A DNA stretch of 64,000 bases from Cichorium intybus (GCA_023525715.1 CM042011.1:61878354-61942353), one strand, 5' to 3'; positions 48,931 to 63,443 are shown, counted from the stretch's first letter. The notes: generated from the sequence alone by a model not told the origin. Made by a program: numbers and translations.

Positions 48931-51900
48931 ATGGGCGCTTCGCTACCTCCCAAGGAGGCCAACCTGTTCAAGCTAATCGTCGTAAGTTCTTCAATCCGTA
49001 TAGATTTAATCACTCTGTAAATTTGTTGTCTATTCTGTCAGTGTATCTGAAGAACCCTAGTTTTTTGGCCATATATAACTATCTCGTTGACTGTCACACT
49101 CGTATTGTAGATGAAATTGGATCGTCAATTGTAATTTATGAAGTGTTTGTAATTGCCACGAATTGAGTAAAGATAGGACTTTTATATAGTACTGAGAAGC
49201 CTTCGATATGGAAGACTGACATCAAGTTGTTTTTTTTATTGTTCATGCATTTGATATATCGCATTGAATGAACTTTGAATTGTTTCTTCTTTCTGATGGA
49301 TAAAAAAGCGAGCTTAATGTTGCATGCAACACTGTAGCAAACAGTGTAGCGCTTAAATTAACTTATTGCAGCAAAATTTCCATCCACTAGTATAGATAAC
49401 TGAAACAGTAAAATTAATCTGCACATTTGGTGTAATAGCTATTCAAACCAAATTCAATGTACTCAGCATTCTAAATTTCTAATTGCAATAGAGGCATCAT
49501 GCATAACTCCATATTTTGATAGCAATCCAATAATTGCATACACTTAATGTATGTTACTGTTCAATTGCTGCCAAAATCTTTATACAACCAGCATTCATTG
49601 TCTGATTGTGTTGAGTAGTTTGCTAATGAAATGATACATTTTCTCTTAATTATATGTTTGGCAGAAATCTTATGAAACAAAACAGTATAAAAAGGGGCTG
49701 AAGGCTGCAGATGCTATATTGAAGAAATTCCCTGATCATGGAGGTTATTAAATCCCTACTATCTAATGCTACTTTAAACCGTACATTGATTTTTACCAAT
49801 TTTTATTTTTTGTTTCTAGAAACTCTCTCAATGAAAGGTTTAACATTGAATTGTATGGACCGTAAGTCAGAAGCATACGAGCTAGTACGCTTGGGTTTAA
49901 AGGTTGGAAGTTCATTTTTTCTCCATATTTTACATTAAATGTTTTCTTTTCTTTTTTTGATCTGTATAAATGGATTTTTAGCATCACTTATTTCATTGTA
50001 GAATGACTTGAAAAGCCATGTTTGCTGGCACGTGTATGGTCTTCTTTATCGGTCAGACAGAGAGTATAGGGAGGCAATAAAATGTTACAGAAATGCTCTG
50101 AGGATCGATCCTGACAACATTGAAATCTTGAGGGACCTATCACTTCTACAGGTGGACTTTCTTAGTTCTTACATTATATATCTCATATTTTATTTTATTT
50201 TTGGTTGTTAATGGTGTTTTTCTTCTTCTACATGTAGGCACAAATGCGTGACTTGTCAGGTTTTGTTGAAACTAGACAACAATTGCTGACATTGAAACCA
50301 AATCATCGCATGAATTGGATTGGTTTTGCAGTTTCTCATCATTTAAACTCAAAGTAAATTGTGATATTTTGTTATACTGAAATTAAACCTTCTAGAAGCT
50401 ATTGTTAACCTTTATGTTTTTTTTGTCAGTGCATCAAAAGCTATTGATATTCTAGAAGCATATGAAGGGACTCTTGAAGATGATTATCCTCCAGATAATG
50501 AACGGTGTGAGCATGGTGAAATGCTGTTATACAAGGTAATATTTATAATAATTAAAACTCTATAAAATGTTATTTCTTGTAATTTATAATTATAAATAAA
50601 AGTTTGTTTCTTTGATGTTTTATCCTTCAGATATCTTTATTGGAAGAATGTGGAATGCTTGAGAAAGCTCTTCAAGAGTTACACAAGAAAGAATTCAAGA
50701 TTGTAAGTTCATTATCTATTTGTTTTCAAGATAAAATAAATAAAAGAAACAAATTGGATAAATTTGTCACCTTTTTGTGAATTCCATTCCAGGTTGATAA
50801 ATTATCTTACAAGGAAGAGGAGGTTTCTCTTCTTGTTAAGCTTAATCGCCTTGAAGAAGGTGAAAAGTTGTATAGAGTTCTTCTATCAATGAACCCTGAC
50901 AACTACAAGTAAACTTTTTTTTTTTAAACTTTCTGTGAGGTTAAATTTATTAAAAAAATGATATTAATTGGCCTCTTTCTGTTTTAGATACTATGAAGGA
51001 TTGCAAAGATGTGTTGGAGTACATTCAAAGATTGGTCAATATTCATCTGATGAAATTGATAAATTGGACACATTGTATAAATCACTTGCACAACAATACA
51101 CCTGGTCTTCTGCTGTTAAGGTGATACAAATGATAAATTACAACATTTTTTACTTAATTAAACTCTTTTGTCTCTCTTTCTTTTATCTAAATTACAACAC
51201 TTTGTTTTTAGAGGATCCCGTTAGATTTTCTTGAGGATGTAAAGTTTCGTGATGCAGCTGATAACTATGTTAGACCTCTCCTAACAAAGGTACTTAAATT
51301 TTAATATTTTTATGTTTAATGACCTTTTTTTTTTCCATTACAAACTTATTTCTGTAATGTAGGGAGTCCCTTCGTTGTTCTCTGACCTTTCTCCTCTATA
51401 TGATCATCCTGGCAAGGTTTGCATAAATTTTCCACTTTTTCACAATTTTAACAAAATGGTCCTGTTTTTATTTTTATTTTTTCATTATTATGAAAAAATG
51501 CACACCCTTTTTTATAGGCCGATATTCTTGAAAAATTACTTCTCGATATTGAGGAGTCGATAAAGACAACTGGTGGATACCCCGGAAGGTAATTATAAAT
51601 TATATATCAACTCTTTTTCAGAATTTGAATTAAAATCCATATTTTTAAAAATTAATGTGTTGACATTACATCTAATATAGGTCAGAAAAAGAGCCCCCTT
51701 CAACACTTTTGTGGACCATGTTTTATTTAGCTCAGGTTTGTCTTCACTTAAATTTTTTTATAAAATTTCCTTTTTCTCATTTTTATAAAATCTTCCTTGT
51801 GTAGCATTATGACAGACGAGGGTTGTATGATATTGCTCTTGCTAAAATCGATGAAGCCATTCAACACACTCCAACAGTTATCGATTTATACTCTGTGAAG

Positions 51901-54526
51901 GTCCGATTTTTATCCATTTTTACATTTTTCTTTATAAAAACTAAAAAGTAACAACATTTACATATTTTTTCACAGAGCAAGATATTAAAACATGGTGGAG
52001 ACTTTGCAGCATCTGCTGCATTAGCAGATGAAGCTAGATGCATGGATCTTGCAGATCGTTATGTAAATAGTCAATGTGTCAAGAGAATGTTACAGGCCGA
52101 TCAGGTAAATAATAATTTATTTACACTTATTATGTTTTGGTAAAATCATTTATTTATAAATTAACTTTTTCCATATTCTTTTTAGGTTCCACTTGCAGAA
52201 AAGACAGCTGTTTTGTTCACAAAAGATGGAGATCAGCACAATAACCTTCATGACATGCAGTGCATGTGGTTAGTTATGTTTTTATTATTTCAAAAAATAG
52301 CAACATACTTTACTCTTGCTACCAATATAGGCAATATACTTATGTAAGTACATTCTGATTATGGATAAAGACTAAAGTATATTGTTTATATTGGTAAAAA
52401 AGCTAAAGTACGTTGCTATTTCGTGTAAATTTTCTTTATTGTTTAAGAACAAGTATCCATATTACATCTATGGAATGTTTTTTTAATTTTTTAATTTTTA
52501 GGTATGAACTTGCTTCTGGAGAAAGTTATTTCAGACAGGGTGACCTCGGGCGCGCTTTAAAAAAATTCTTGGCGGTTGAAAAACATTATGCAGATATTAC
52601 AGAAGATCAATTTGATTTCCATTCTTATTGTTTAAGAAAAATGACTCTTCGTGCATATATTGAAATGTTAAGATTTCAAGACCGACTTCATGCACATACT
52701 TACTTTAGAAAGGCAGCAGTTGGAGCTATAAGGTGATGATGACGTGTCACTTACATTACATTAAATAAAATTTCTCATTTATTTATTAAATTATTATACC
52801 TTTTTACACGATGGTTTTCTTAATTTATGAATACAGATGTTATATTAAGTTGTATGATTCTCCTTCAAAGTCATCAACTGAAGAAGATGATGAGCTGGCA
52901 AAACTCCCTGCTTCTCAAAAGAAGAAACTGAGGCAAAAACAGAGGAAGGCTGAAGCACGAGCTAAAAAAGTATTAATTTGTTATATATTTAATGGATTTT
53001 GAGTTTTTTTTATTATTTATTATTTTTTATGTTCTTTTAGGAGGCGGAAGTGAAAAACGAGGAAGCAAATGCGGGCGGTGTTTCTAAGTCAGGGAAACGT
53101 AATGTAAAACCAGTTGACCCGGACCCACATGGAGAGAAGCTATTGCAGGTGACTATAATTATAATTATAATTATATAATACAAATAATAATAACAAGAGG
53201 AATCTTTGTTTTATAATGACATCATTCTAATTTAATGTTAGACTGAAGATCCATTAATGGAAGCCGGAAAGTATCTAAAGTTGCTTCAGAAACATTCTTC
53301 TGATTCCTTAGAGACACATTTACTTTCTTTTGAAGTAAATATGCGAAAACAAAAAATCCTGCTTGCGTTACAGGTAATTTTAATATTACAAAAATATATA
53401 TTTATTTTTTTGTATAATTTGGATGATAAATCAACTACTTTCGTCTCTCTCTCTCTCTCTCTCTCTCATCAGGCCCTGAAACAGCTACAACTATTGGATG
53501 CTGGAAACCCGGATTCTCACCGCTGTTTGGTATACCAAATTTACTCAAGTTTATTCTTTTTATGTCTCAATTAAAAGATTATTAATTATTAATTATTTAT
53601 TTTTACAGATAAGATTCTTCCATAAAGTGGCATCAAGGCCAACACCATCCACTGATGCTGAAAAACTAATTTCTGGTGTTGTAGAAGCAGAAAGACCGAC
53701 TTTCAGGTTATTAATTGGATTATTTAATTACCTTTCTTTATTTGTTATAAAAACAATTTCTGTCTTCTCTTTTGTAGTCAGTTGCATGACAAGTCCCTGA
53801 TGGAGGCAAACAATGTTTTCCTCGACCAACATAAAGGTCATATTTTTTTAAAGGCTAAATGCAAGAAATAGCAACATACTTTTATTTATTTGTTTATTTA
53901 TTGCGTTTAACTTTAACCTTTAATTATCATCTTTATGTTATGTAGATTCCTTGATGCACAGAGCTGCAGTTGCTGAGATGATTTACTGTTTAGAACCAAA
54001 CAAGAAAATCGAGGCGATTAAATTGATAGAAGAATCACCCAATGAAATTGTGTCTAGGTTTGTTTCATTGATTTTAAATGGAAATATTATAAATTTTATA
54101 AATAATATTACCTTTTTTAATCAGTAATGGATCACTCGGATCGGTTAGACGATGGAAGCTTAAAGATTGTATTGCAGTTCACAAAACATTGGTGGCTATT
54201 TTTGATGATCATGATGCTGCATCAAGTAAGTTATTCATTTTTATTCTATCAATGAATGGAATGTAATGACTCATTCCATTACCTTTTGCGTATTCCATTC
54301 CAATCGGTTGTTGAAACATGGAATCTAACTTTACTGTTTTGTAGGATGGAAAGTCAAATGTGCAGATTACTTTCCGTACTCGACCTACTTCGAAGGTCGT
54401 CACAGCTCTACCATAACCGGAAACAGCGATTCCAACCAATCACACACCGAAAATGGATCAATTGAATTCCATCCATCAAACGGAAAGGCACAAACACTCA
54501 ATGCATTGAAGAATCTAGCAGTTTAA
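48931..54526 (+). CDS. NAA15: NAA15, auxiliary subunit of N-terminal acetyltransferase A
   Basis: 26 exons, 894 aa: 48931-48981, 49665-49743, 49820-49902, 50002-50151, 50238-50353, 50430-50535, 50631-50702, 50793-50908, 50988-51120, 51212-51289, 51363-51416, 51518-51588, 51681-51735, 51805-51900, 51976-52104, 52186-52268, 52502-52732, 52837-52969, 53041-53148, 53242-53373, 53473-53529, 53609-53706, 53778-53836, 53946-54057, 54125-54225, 54345-54526. Every junction is GT-AG and phases fit without a stop. Starts MGASLPPKEANLFKLIV. TPR helices run through most of the chain (for example YGLLYRSDREYREAIKCYRN and ALRIDPDN at about 75-108). A basic patch KKKLRQKQRKAEARAKK lies near 595-612. NAA15 anchors the catalytic NAA10 to the ribosome for co-translational acetylation of Ala, Ser, Thr, Gly, Val and Cys N-termini. 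The Arabidopsis protein is about 897 aa and essential for embryo development. One copy, apparently intact. Confidence 0.95.
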
Positions 54527-55617
54527 ATTAACACAAAAGAATACAATTTGGGTAAAACTTAAAATGACAAGATCGATCAGTTGTTTAATGGACAAACTGA
54601 AGAAAACGCCAGCTCACCCAAGCTTTCGAGATGTTTTTCTTTTAGTGTTTATTTAAGGGACAAAATCAATGTGTATACTTGAGATGTGTTTCTCTATAAA
54701 GTACTTGAAATGTTTTTTGTTTAGTGTTGAATTCTTCAGGATTTTTATTCAATAGACAGTTGAGATGAAGAGAGAGAGAGAGAGAGAGAGTCAGGAATAC
54801 TTCAAGAGTATGTTGTACTTGGTATTTTTTTTATTAATTTATCATGTACAAATGCTATGAAAATTTTGGCATTGAATCCTTTTTTCTACTATAAACAAGT
54901 AGATTTTTCAACATTATTTCCCATGTGTTTGTTTTTTTATTATTATCTGAATCTTGTGTGCATTTGTGGGTTTATCGTTATAATAATTAGAATGCTGTTT
55001 TTAGATAAATAATTTGGATTTTGGAGGTTGTATTTTTCAAAGCGACATTTTGAAAATTGAATTACTCTAAACTTGTTTGACTTATTTTTTGTTAGTTATT
55101 TTTTTCGGGCTAACTACCAAAAGGAACAAGTCCGGAGATTTATTTAACAAATTGACTATTTTTTTGGCACGCATAACATTATGGCCATACATATGGCAAT
55201 TTGGTCTTTGCGAGATGCGAAACAAATGTACTTGCTTATTTAAGGCTTGATTTATGTGTTTTTAGACATCATTTCACAATGATCACCTGAGAAATGGATG
55301 AATGCTTAACATTCAAATCCGGTAACGAGCAATGACTGATGCTAGACGATTATTAATGTCTGTACAGTTGATTCTTGTTTTCAGGAGTCTATTGGAAATA
55401 ATGTAGAACTATAGGGTCGTAAACTAAAAAGAGTTATAAATGAACAAGTAATAATATTTTAAATATATAAATTTATTATTCACCAACTTGAATAAATAAT
55501 TAAATAATAGTTTTTGTTATTTATCGGTCAAAAGAAGAATAGATAAACTATTTATTAAAAGAGTCTATTTAATTAAAATATCAAATTGATTAATTATGAA
55601 ATTAATTAGTCATGGGT
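54527..55617 (+). other. NAA15 3' region and AT-rich spacer
   Basis: The likely 3' untranslated region runs to about 54870 and contains a (GA)11 tract at 54769-54790. After that no gene or element end is visible. Confidence 0.5.
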
Positions 55618-56307
55618 TTAGGATTCAACTCATCTCTAAAAATAGAGTTACTTTATTTTTAACTTTATTTTCCTCCAACCCAACTCTATTACCAACTCTA
55701 CTTTTAAGTATTTAAATAGTATTACATATAATCAAAATATAGAGTAATACACATTTACACAAAAAATAGAGTTAATGTTTCACTTTTCATTTTTAGTCCT
55801 CTAGTTTTTTTTGTACATTTCTAGTTTATTTAAATATAATAACAAATATTTACAATCATGATATATATTAAATGATATTAATTATTTATAATTATCAAAA
55901 TTAAATATTTATATATCGAACACATATGAAAGTTGACATATATTTAAAAAAAATAAGCTTTTGATAACATAATTTACGTATATTTGAAAAAAAAATTGTA
56001 TTAATAAAATCATAATTTCTTCAAATTCATTATATACGAATAAATTGTTTTGTTATTAAGTTTTTTATAACATAATTTATATTATTATTACAATAAAAAG
56101 ATAGAATAATTATATGTTAAATGTTAATAAATAGAAGGAGAGATTTTGACAATTTTTGTAAATGAAGAAAAAAGAATAAGTTATGAATATACATTTTAAA
56201 GTAAAAATAGTGTAAAAATAGAGGTGGGTTGGAGATGGTTCACTTTTTACACCATTTTTTACTTAAAAAATAAAGTAAAAAATAGAGGTGGACTGGAGAT
56301 GGTCTAA
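55618..56307. mobile_element. MITE-like element, family X copy A (690 bp)
   Basis: Ends TTAGGATTCAACTCATC and GGAGATGGTCTAA are imperfect inverted repeats of the common TTAG..CATCTCCAAC type. The reverse complement of its left two thirds aligns with 60632-61168. No coding frame. Target duplication unclear. Confidence 0.55.
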
Positions 56308-56594
56308 GGTGAGAAAAGAGATTTAGAATTTCACCGGATAAGTATTCAACAAGCCCTAAAGGTTTTACGACTAGCTCCATTAAATGATGAACATCATAAC
56401 ACTAATAAAGGGCTCTTTGATATGTCTCTTATTGATGGTAAGAGGCTGAATCTGACTTGGTCAGATTCAGACTGTTTGATACCATACTGATATACCTCTG
56501 ATTCGGTCTTGACTTCTATGATTTGTCTCTTACTCAGTTAAATTCATGGCTTAGTCTGAATGGGTCAGACTTTGACTCAGTCAGATCTTACTTA
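56308..56594. other. Spacer related to the neighbouring MITE
   Basis: Contains AGGGCTCTTTGATATGTCTC and GACTTGGTCAGATTCAGAC, similar to pieces of the element at 56595-57113, so probably an older, partial copy. Confidence 0.4.
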
Positions 56595-57113
56595 GGGGCT
56601 GTTTGATTTGCCTCTTACCGAGTCCAGTAAGATGTCACATCTGACTTGGTCCAAGTTAGACCGTTTGATAACCCCAAATTTTACCTTTGGGTCGGTCCTA
56701 AATCTTAAAATTTACATGTTACTCGGTCAGCTTCAGGATGAGTCTGATTGGATAAGATATTGACTTAGTAAACTCTTATTCAGTCATCAACTATCAAACA
56801 ACCCCTTGGTCAGACCGTTTGATAACCCCAAAATTTACCTTTGGCTCGATCCTAAACCTTAAAATTTACCTCTTACTCGGTCAGCTTCAGGATGAGTCTG
56901 ATTGGGTAAGAAATTAACTCAATCAGCTCTTATTCAATCATCAACTATCAAACAACCCCTTAGTCAGACCGTTAGATAACCCCAAAATTTACCTTTGGCT
57001 CGGTCTCAAACCTTAAAATTTACCTCTTACTCGATCAGCTTCAAGATGAGTCTAATTGGGTAAGCCATTGACTCAATCAGCTCTTATTCAATAATCAACT
57101 ATCAAACAATCCC
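56595..57113. mobile_element. PIF/Harbinger-like MITE with three internal 154-bp repeats
   Basis: Starts GGGGCTGTTTGAT, ends ATCAAACAATCCC, with TTA on both sides (56592-56594, 57114-57116). From 56658 a unit beginning AGACCGTTTGATAACCCC is repeated at 56812 and 56966 (period 154). Each unit ends in ACTATCAAACAACCCCTTAG, a copy of the element's own terminus. No coding capacity. Confidence 0.7.
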
Positions 57114-57116
57114 TTA

Positions 57117-58291
57117 GTATGTTTCAACTCTTTTAGAAACCAACACTTAGATAACTAAAATTTATGGTTACCGAAGGGCTTGGGCCATGCCTGCTCAAAT
57201 TGTGATGTCGTGTCCTTATAATCGGTGGGAACCGCACCAATCGTGGTTTAATCCGAGCCGGTTCTACTCGGTCCCAAAAACCTATTGTTTTTTGGTCATT
57301 GTTTTCTCACCACACTTGTTAGACTTCATCGTTCTCAGGATTAATGAATATGTTCATTACTCGTCCTAGTTGTGTGACCTAACATGTTCATATGCCGCTG
57401 AGAGCAAAAACCTATTTTGTATTTAAGCATACTCCGGAAATTAACAAAATAAAAATTACACATGTGAACTATTGGCCTATGGTCCACCGACACTTGTCAT
57501 CCATTTCTCCATATGTTGTATATCTATTTATACATGGACATATGCATACACACGTTTATCAGAAAGCATCCATACACCATCTATTGGGCCCCATCTCATA
57601 AACCACACTCTAGTAGCTTACCAATGTGGGACCAATGTTTTTCTGCCCATTGTTTTGTTAGGGTCATATGGAACATAAATTTGGTTCTAGTGACTTACGG
57701 ATCTACGTAGGACCAACCCATCTCCCATGGCCCAATAAATGTGTCTATGTTCAATTATATATGTTTGGAAATAAATTCACATGAAGTAGGTTAGATGTGA
57801 CTTTTAGATTCTATTGACATCATCGGTGACGAGTGGTGGGGATGATAACAAATATATAAAATAATTAAACATACAATTTGGACCATATTTTACTTAAAAT
57901 AAGTTATATGAGTTATGTTTTATTTGTAACTAGTTAAATGGGCAAAATCAAAGAATTCAGCTAAAAGGAGTAAAAAGTCGTAGAAATGATAGGTAATGAA
58001 CATAGCATCCTAAATTGTTTTGTTTGAAAACTAAATTATCATTGCAAAGTACAGTCTTTCATTCTACGTTTTTGGTTTACAAAATTATACTCGGTGTTTG
58101 CATTAACATAGACGATGCCCATTGGGAGTTTTTGGATAAGTATTTTATAATTGTATTGTATGGCATATTTTGAATAAGAGAATCAATGGTAACAAAATGT
58201 GGTACATGATATACTATTTCGATGCATTATATGCGATAATCACTTGTTTGGGATCGTTTACTAGATATTTCACTTAATTTAATACAATAAT

Positions 58292-58293
<2 letters not shown>
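57117..58293. other. Gene-free stretch
   Basis: Several overlapping short frames at 57187-57710 in all three frames share no family features. I see no element ends. Confidence 0.4.

Positions 58294-58366
<73 letters not shown>
58294..58366. repeat. (AT)n microsatellite
   Basis: About 36 uninterrupted units. Confidence 0.96.
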
Positions 58367-58370
<4 letters not shown>

Positions 58371-59654
58371 TGACATATTACCCGAACAATATTCATATGA
58401 AACTTCCAAAGAAATTTCACTTCTCTTTTGCTTATATAAAACCTCATTATTAATTTAATTTCAATATCAACTTTTTAATTTTAAATTAGCATGCTTAATT
58501 TATCAATTTAAACTGGATTTAAAACAATATTTCTTTGATGCTACTATTTTTAAATTATTAATCTGATATACTTAATTTTCAATTTAAATGTGATGTTGAA
58601 TTCAAAACATGAATCATAATGTCAAATAAACTTCAAAATTTTTGTTGAAATTATATTTTTTTTTCAAAAGTTAAAACAATTTAAATATAATGTTAAATGT
58701 CAAATCTAAACCAAAATGTGAAATTAACTGAAAAGGTTTGGTCAAAAACTAATTTTATATAATAATTAAAGATAATTAAAAGTGATTATAGTTATAAATA
58801 ACATAAAATTAAAATATGTATTACAATGCCTTTAAAATAATAATCATGACCAAAATTAAAAAAAATTATGCAAATTAGTTACCTTTAAAATAAATAAATA
58901 AAAATGTATATCTAAGTTGACTAACCATAATAATATTAATTTAAATTCTAAATAAAATGTCAAATTAACAAAAAAAAAAAAGAGTTACCAAAAATCATTT
59001 CTTTATAATAATGAAAATTTTGCAATACAAGTACTTTTTAATTAGTTAAAAATTATAATAATTATAAATAACAAAAAATTACAAAAATATATTATATTAT
59101 CTTCAATAAAGCGATTGACATTTTAAGAAATTGTCAAAATAAGTTATTTTTTATTAGCTAACTATAACATATTTATAATTAATAGTTAATCAAAACATAT
59201 ATTTAATTTTATTTACATGCAGCTTGTAAATAGATATAATCTTAAAAGATATCTATATAAATTGATTAATAATGATAATAATTAAAGACAATAAATTAAA
59301 ATTAAATTTATTTTTATGTTAATACACAACTCGCCGATAGAAACTATTGTGATAATGTTGTTTTAATATTTATATATATGTTATCATATATTTAAAATAA
59401 TTATAACGTTTAATAAGAACTTAATATAAGAATTATTATTTCAATGTTAATGAAAAAAACATACTGATTTTAATAATATATATTTAACAATATTTTAATT
59501 ACATTATTATATTCCACATAACACACGATCATTTATCTAATATATTGTAAAATATGTCATTTTCTGTAACAATGCGTAACAACTAGTGAGCGTCTCTAAA
59601 TTTCTATTGTTTAGTGGTTATAGAGTTATGGGTGTGTGTGGCGTATAATAAATG
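58367..59654. other. Very AT-rich gene-free stretch
   Basis: Long runs of A and T with no frame, hairpin or repeat that I can support. Confidence 0.5.
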
Positions 59655-59662
59655 GTTAAATG

Positions 59663-59931
59663 TAGGGGTGCAAATGAGCCGAGCCGAGCCCGAGCCTGAC
59701 CAAGCTCGGCTCGGGCTCGTTAAGAAATATATAGGGCTCGGCTCGGGCTCGGTTCGTTACGAGCTTTATGGACCTAAGCTCGGCTCGGGCTCGTTAAGAA
59801 ATACACAGGCTCGGCTCGGGCTCGGGCTCGGCTCGTTTAATTCTTAACAAGCCTAAACGAGCTTAAGCTTGGCTCGAGCTCGTTAACAAGCTCGTTTACT
59901 CTAATGCTTAAATGATTAAATACATTTTAAT

Positions 59932-60016
<85 letters not shown>

Positions 60017-60228
60017 TATATATATATATATATATATATAGGCTCGTTTAGGGCTCGCGAGCCTAATCGAGCTTGGTGACACAGGCTCGGCTCGGGCTCG
60101 TTTAATAAACGAGCCTTATATTTAAGCTCGGGCTCGGCTCGAGCTCGTTTAAAATCGGTCTCGAGCCGAGCTTTTATCGAGCCGGTCCCGGGTAGCTCGC
60201 GAGCCGGCTCGGCTCATTTGCACCCCTA
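59663..60228. mobile_element. hAT-type MITE, 566 bp
   Basis: Ends TAGGGGTGCAAATGAGCC and GGCTCATTTGCACCCCTA are inverted, and GTTAAATG flanks both (59655-59662, 60229-60236), the 8-bp duplication of hAT elements. The arms are runs of GAGCC/GGCTC and CTCGGCTCGGG variants; the middle is a (TA)n array (59937-60040). No transposase. Confidence 0.88.
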
Positions 60229-60236
60229 GTTAAATG

Positions 60237-60631
60237 TTAGGAAGGGTATTTGGTCAATTATATGAATAATATTGTATGGTGAAATTGTAATTGCTGAAAC
60301 TACTTGATATGAACTACTTAGGTGAAAACTGGAAAATCGATAAAACTAAGTGCAATAGTGCACTTCGCATCGCTATGGTGTTTGGTAGCGCCGCTACTGA
60401 TAGTAGATTGATATAATGTAAGATTTCGTCAAAGTAGAATGCATTATAGGAAATTCGCAAGATAGCGACGCTATGGAGAAGTGGTAGCAACGCGAAGTAC
60501 TTAACAACGAGAAGTACTTATTCGAGCAACTTAAAACTCCTTAAGTGATTTAAGCCGACCTATTTTCATCATTTGCTGATTATGTACGAGGGTTTCAGAG
60601 AGGTATGAACCAAGGGAGTATTACTAGAATT
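60237..60631. other. Gene-free spacer with Gypsy-like motifs
   Basis: GGTAGCGCCGCTACTG near 60383 and GATAGCGACGCTATGGAG near 60463 are short palindromic motifs also hinted at near 27350 and 33690. Confidence 0.35.
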
Positions 60632-61168
<537 letters not shown>

Positions 61169-63443
61169 GGTAAATTTGGTATTTGTAACGAATTAATGAA
61201 CTAACTGATGTTACTTATGTGATTAAGTCAAATTCTATGACGTTAATCTTGATGTTACACTATTAGTGTTTGAAAGGTGGGAAATTGGAGGTCTAAATTA
61301 GAACAGACCTGAAGTCTGGACCTCTACAAAGATCGAAACGCGAACCCTATTGTGCTGCGGCGCTACGGTTTGATGAACAACAATCTTAATTTTTGTTATG
61401 TGAATAAAGTTATTTTAAGCTTTGGTACTTAGACATGCTTAATCATGGTGTTATCAGGAACTGAATTGGTAGAGGTGAGAAAAAGACATCAAGGGTTGGA
61501 AATATCATAAACGAATCTAATCAAGGTGAGTAATCTTGCCTTCCCTTGTGGTGATTAGTTATTGTGAATACGAATGTTACTACATTGAGTAAATAATATT
61601 GTTGTATATAAACTATTGTGTTGTTCGAGGTGAACAACTTAACCTTACTTCAAGGATATAGACCATGTGATATGGTGTTGGTGTTTGTATATAAATATAT
61701 AGTTGTAACTATGTCAGGTGGTGAACATATGGGATTGGTGGCACGGTCTCTTATTGAACCTTTGATGAATCAAATTGGGATTGGTGGAAAAGTCCCAAAT
61801 ACAAACAATGAATTAGTAATTAAGATAGGGGAAAAGTCCTAATCCCCATTGGTGAATTAAATTGAGATTAGTGAGGAAAATATCAACTTTGGTAATAACA
61901 TACGCGGTGATAATAAATTGGGAACAACAACTTTGGTGATATGTCTTATTGTTGCTATACTTTACACATTATGGTGTTAAATCTATTATACTATTATTTA
62001 AGTTGCATGTCAATTCTTATAGCCTATTGGTAGTTGATTTGTAGAATGCTAAATCTTTAGGTTGTATAGAACATGGTATATAAATTATCTGAAATTGATG
62101 AAGAGCTTATGTTGACATTAACAAATCTCAATCGGGGTTGGTGAAAAGCCTCTGTTAAAAACTGGTGAATCTTTAGCTGAGATTGGTGGAAAAGTCTTGA
62201 CTTAATACTGGTGAATTTTTTTTGAGACTGGTGAAAAGTATTAAAATGGGATTGGTGAAAATTCCTGTTTATCCATGGTGTTTCTATAGATGATTCTGGT
62301 GAAAAGTCTTCATCTATGTCGATGTCTTCTTTATAAGACTGGTGAAAAGTCTCAATCTACATCCGTATATCATTTACAAGACTAGTGAAAAGTCTTGAGG
62401 CTGGTGAAAAGTCTTTGCATAAACATGGTGAAAAATGTTGGGATTGGCGAAAAGTCTCATCAAAATTGTAAACTAAATTATACAGTGAGGCAAGTGTGAA
62501 ACCTCACTATAAAATATAATGGTCAATTATACAGTGAGACTATTATAGAATATCTCTATGGTAAATTATGTAATTGGTAAAGTACATAGTAAGGCCGGTG
62601 AAAAACCTTACTATAATTCATTGATGAATTAATATAATGAGATTAGTGAACAGTCTCATAACATAGTTGGTAAAAAATGTAATGGAATGGTGAGTCATAG
62701 TTGATTATGACTAGTATAATTGAATGGTGAGGCTATAGTTGATAATGACGATTATTTTCAATGGAGTCATAGATGTTTATGATGGATGAATGGGACAAAG
62801 AGTTATATTTGATTATAACCCATTAGTTATGTTGGGGTGGCCATGCGACGAGTACCGTGTGGGGATATATTTAAATATAAGGTGTACTTCATGATGGCCA
62901 GTTGTATTGCTTGAGTGGCTAGGTGTGTTACCTGAGATACTCGTGTCAGTTTGAATGGCTAAATGCATTTTGATAGCTATCAAACTAAGTGTTTTCATTG
63001 GTCGAAATGACTAATAATAATAATTATTGAATATTATTATTATATTGTATTGTGGTGTTATGGTGGTTATAATAAGGTAACACACTAAGCTTTTATAGCT
63101 TACGCATATTTGTTAATGTGCTTACAAAAATAAAGTGACATCCCCTAGCAGCTATTTAAGACTTGAAATCCCGATAAAAACAAGAACAAGTCGAGAAGAA
63201 GAAGAGCTAATAGATAAGGAGTTTTGAATGTGACCTTCCAGCCTACACAGGTAAATACACTCTCTAATATGTCCCTAATACAATCTCAAGTGTTTACGAC
63301 CCTTGAACAATCCTCAGGAAGCCCCTATTCGTAGGAAAACCACTACAAAGCCACAAAACAATGATTTTTGTATGTGGGTTGTTGTGGAATTCATGGACAG
63401 GTTATGCGTAACATCACTTGTTAGTCTTATGTAACTCATATAA
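61169..63443. other. Gypsy-like relic without coding sequence
   Basis: Shares AATCAAGGTGAGTAATCTTG (near 61520) with 27570, and ACACTAAGCTTTTATAGCTTAC (near 63080) with 35595. No gag or pol frame. The middle carries the array of small hairpins listed separately. Frames at 61618-61842 and 62813-62998 are not convincing. Confidence 0.45.
61771..62680. repeat. Array of about 15 small hairpins with GGTGAAA-type loops
   Basis: Examples, stem halves given in pairs: TTGGGATT/AGTCCCAA (61775, 61791), TAGATGA/TCATCTA (62287, 62310), AGACT/AGTCT (62336, 62348), CAAGACT/AGTCTTG (62377, 62391), AACAT/ATGTT (62422, 62435), AGTGAGG/CCTCACT (62484, 62502), ATAGTAAGG/CCTTACTAT (62586, 62606), ATGAGATT/AGTCTCAT (62637, 62652). 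Loops are GGTGAAA or close. Stems differ in sequence from unit to unit but remain self-complementary. Confidence 0.65.

Noticed and set aside
56658..57118. CRISPR-like array
   Set aside because: Three 154-bp direct repeats without spacers inside a MITE in a plant genome; no cas genes.
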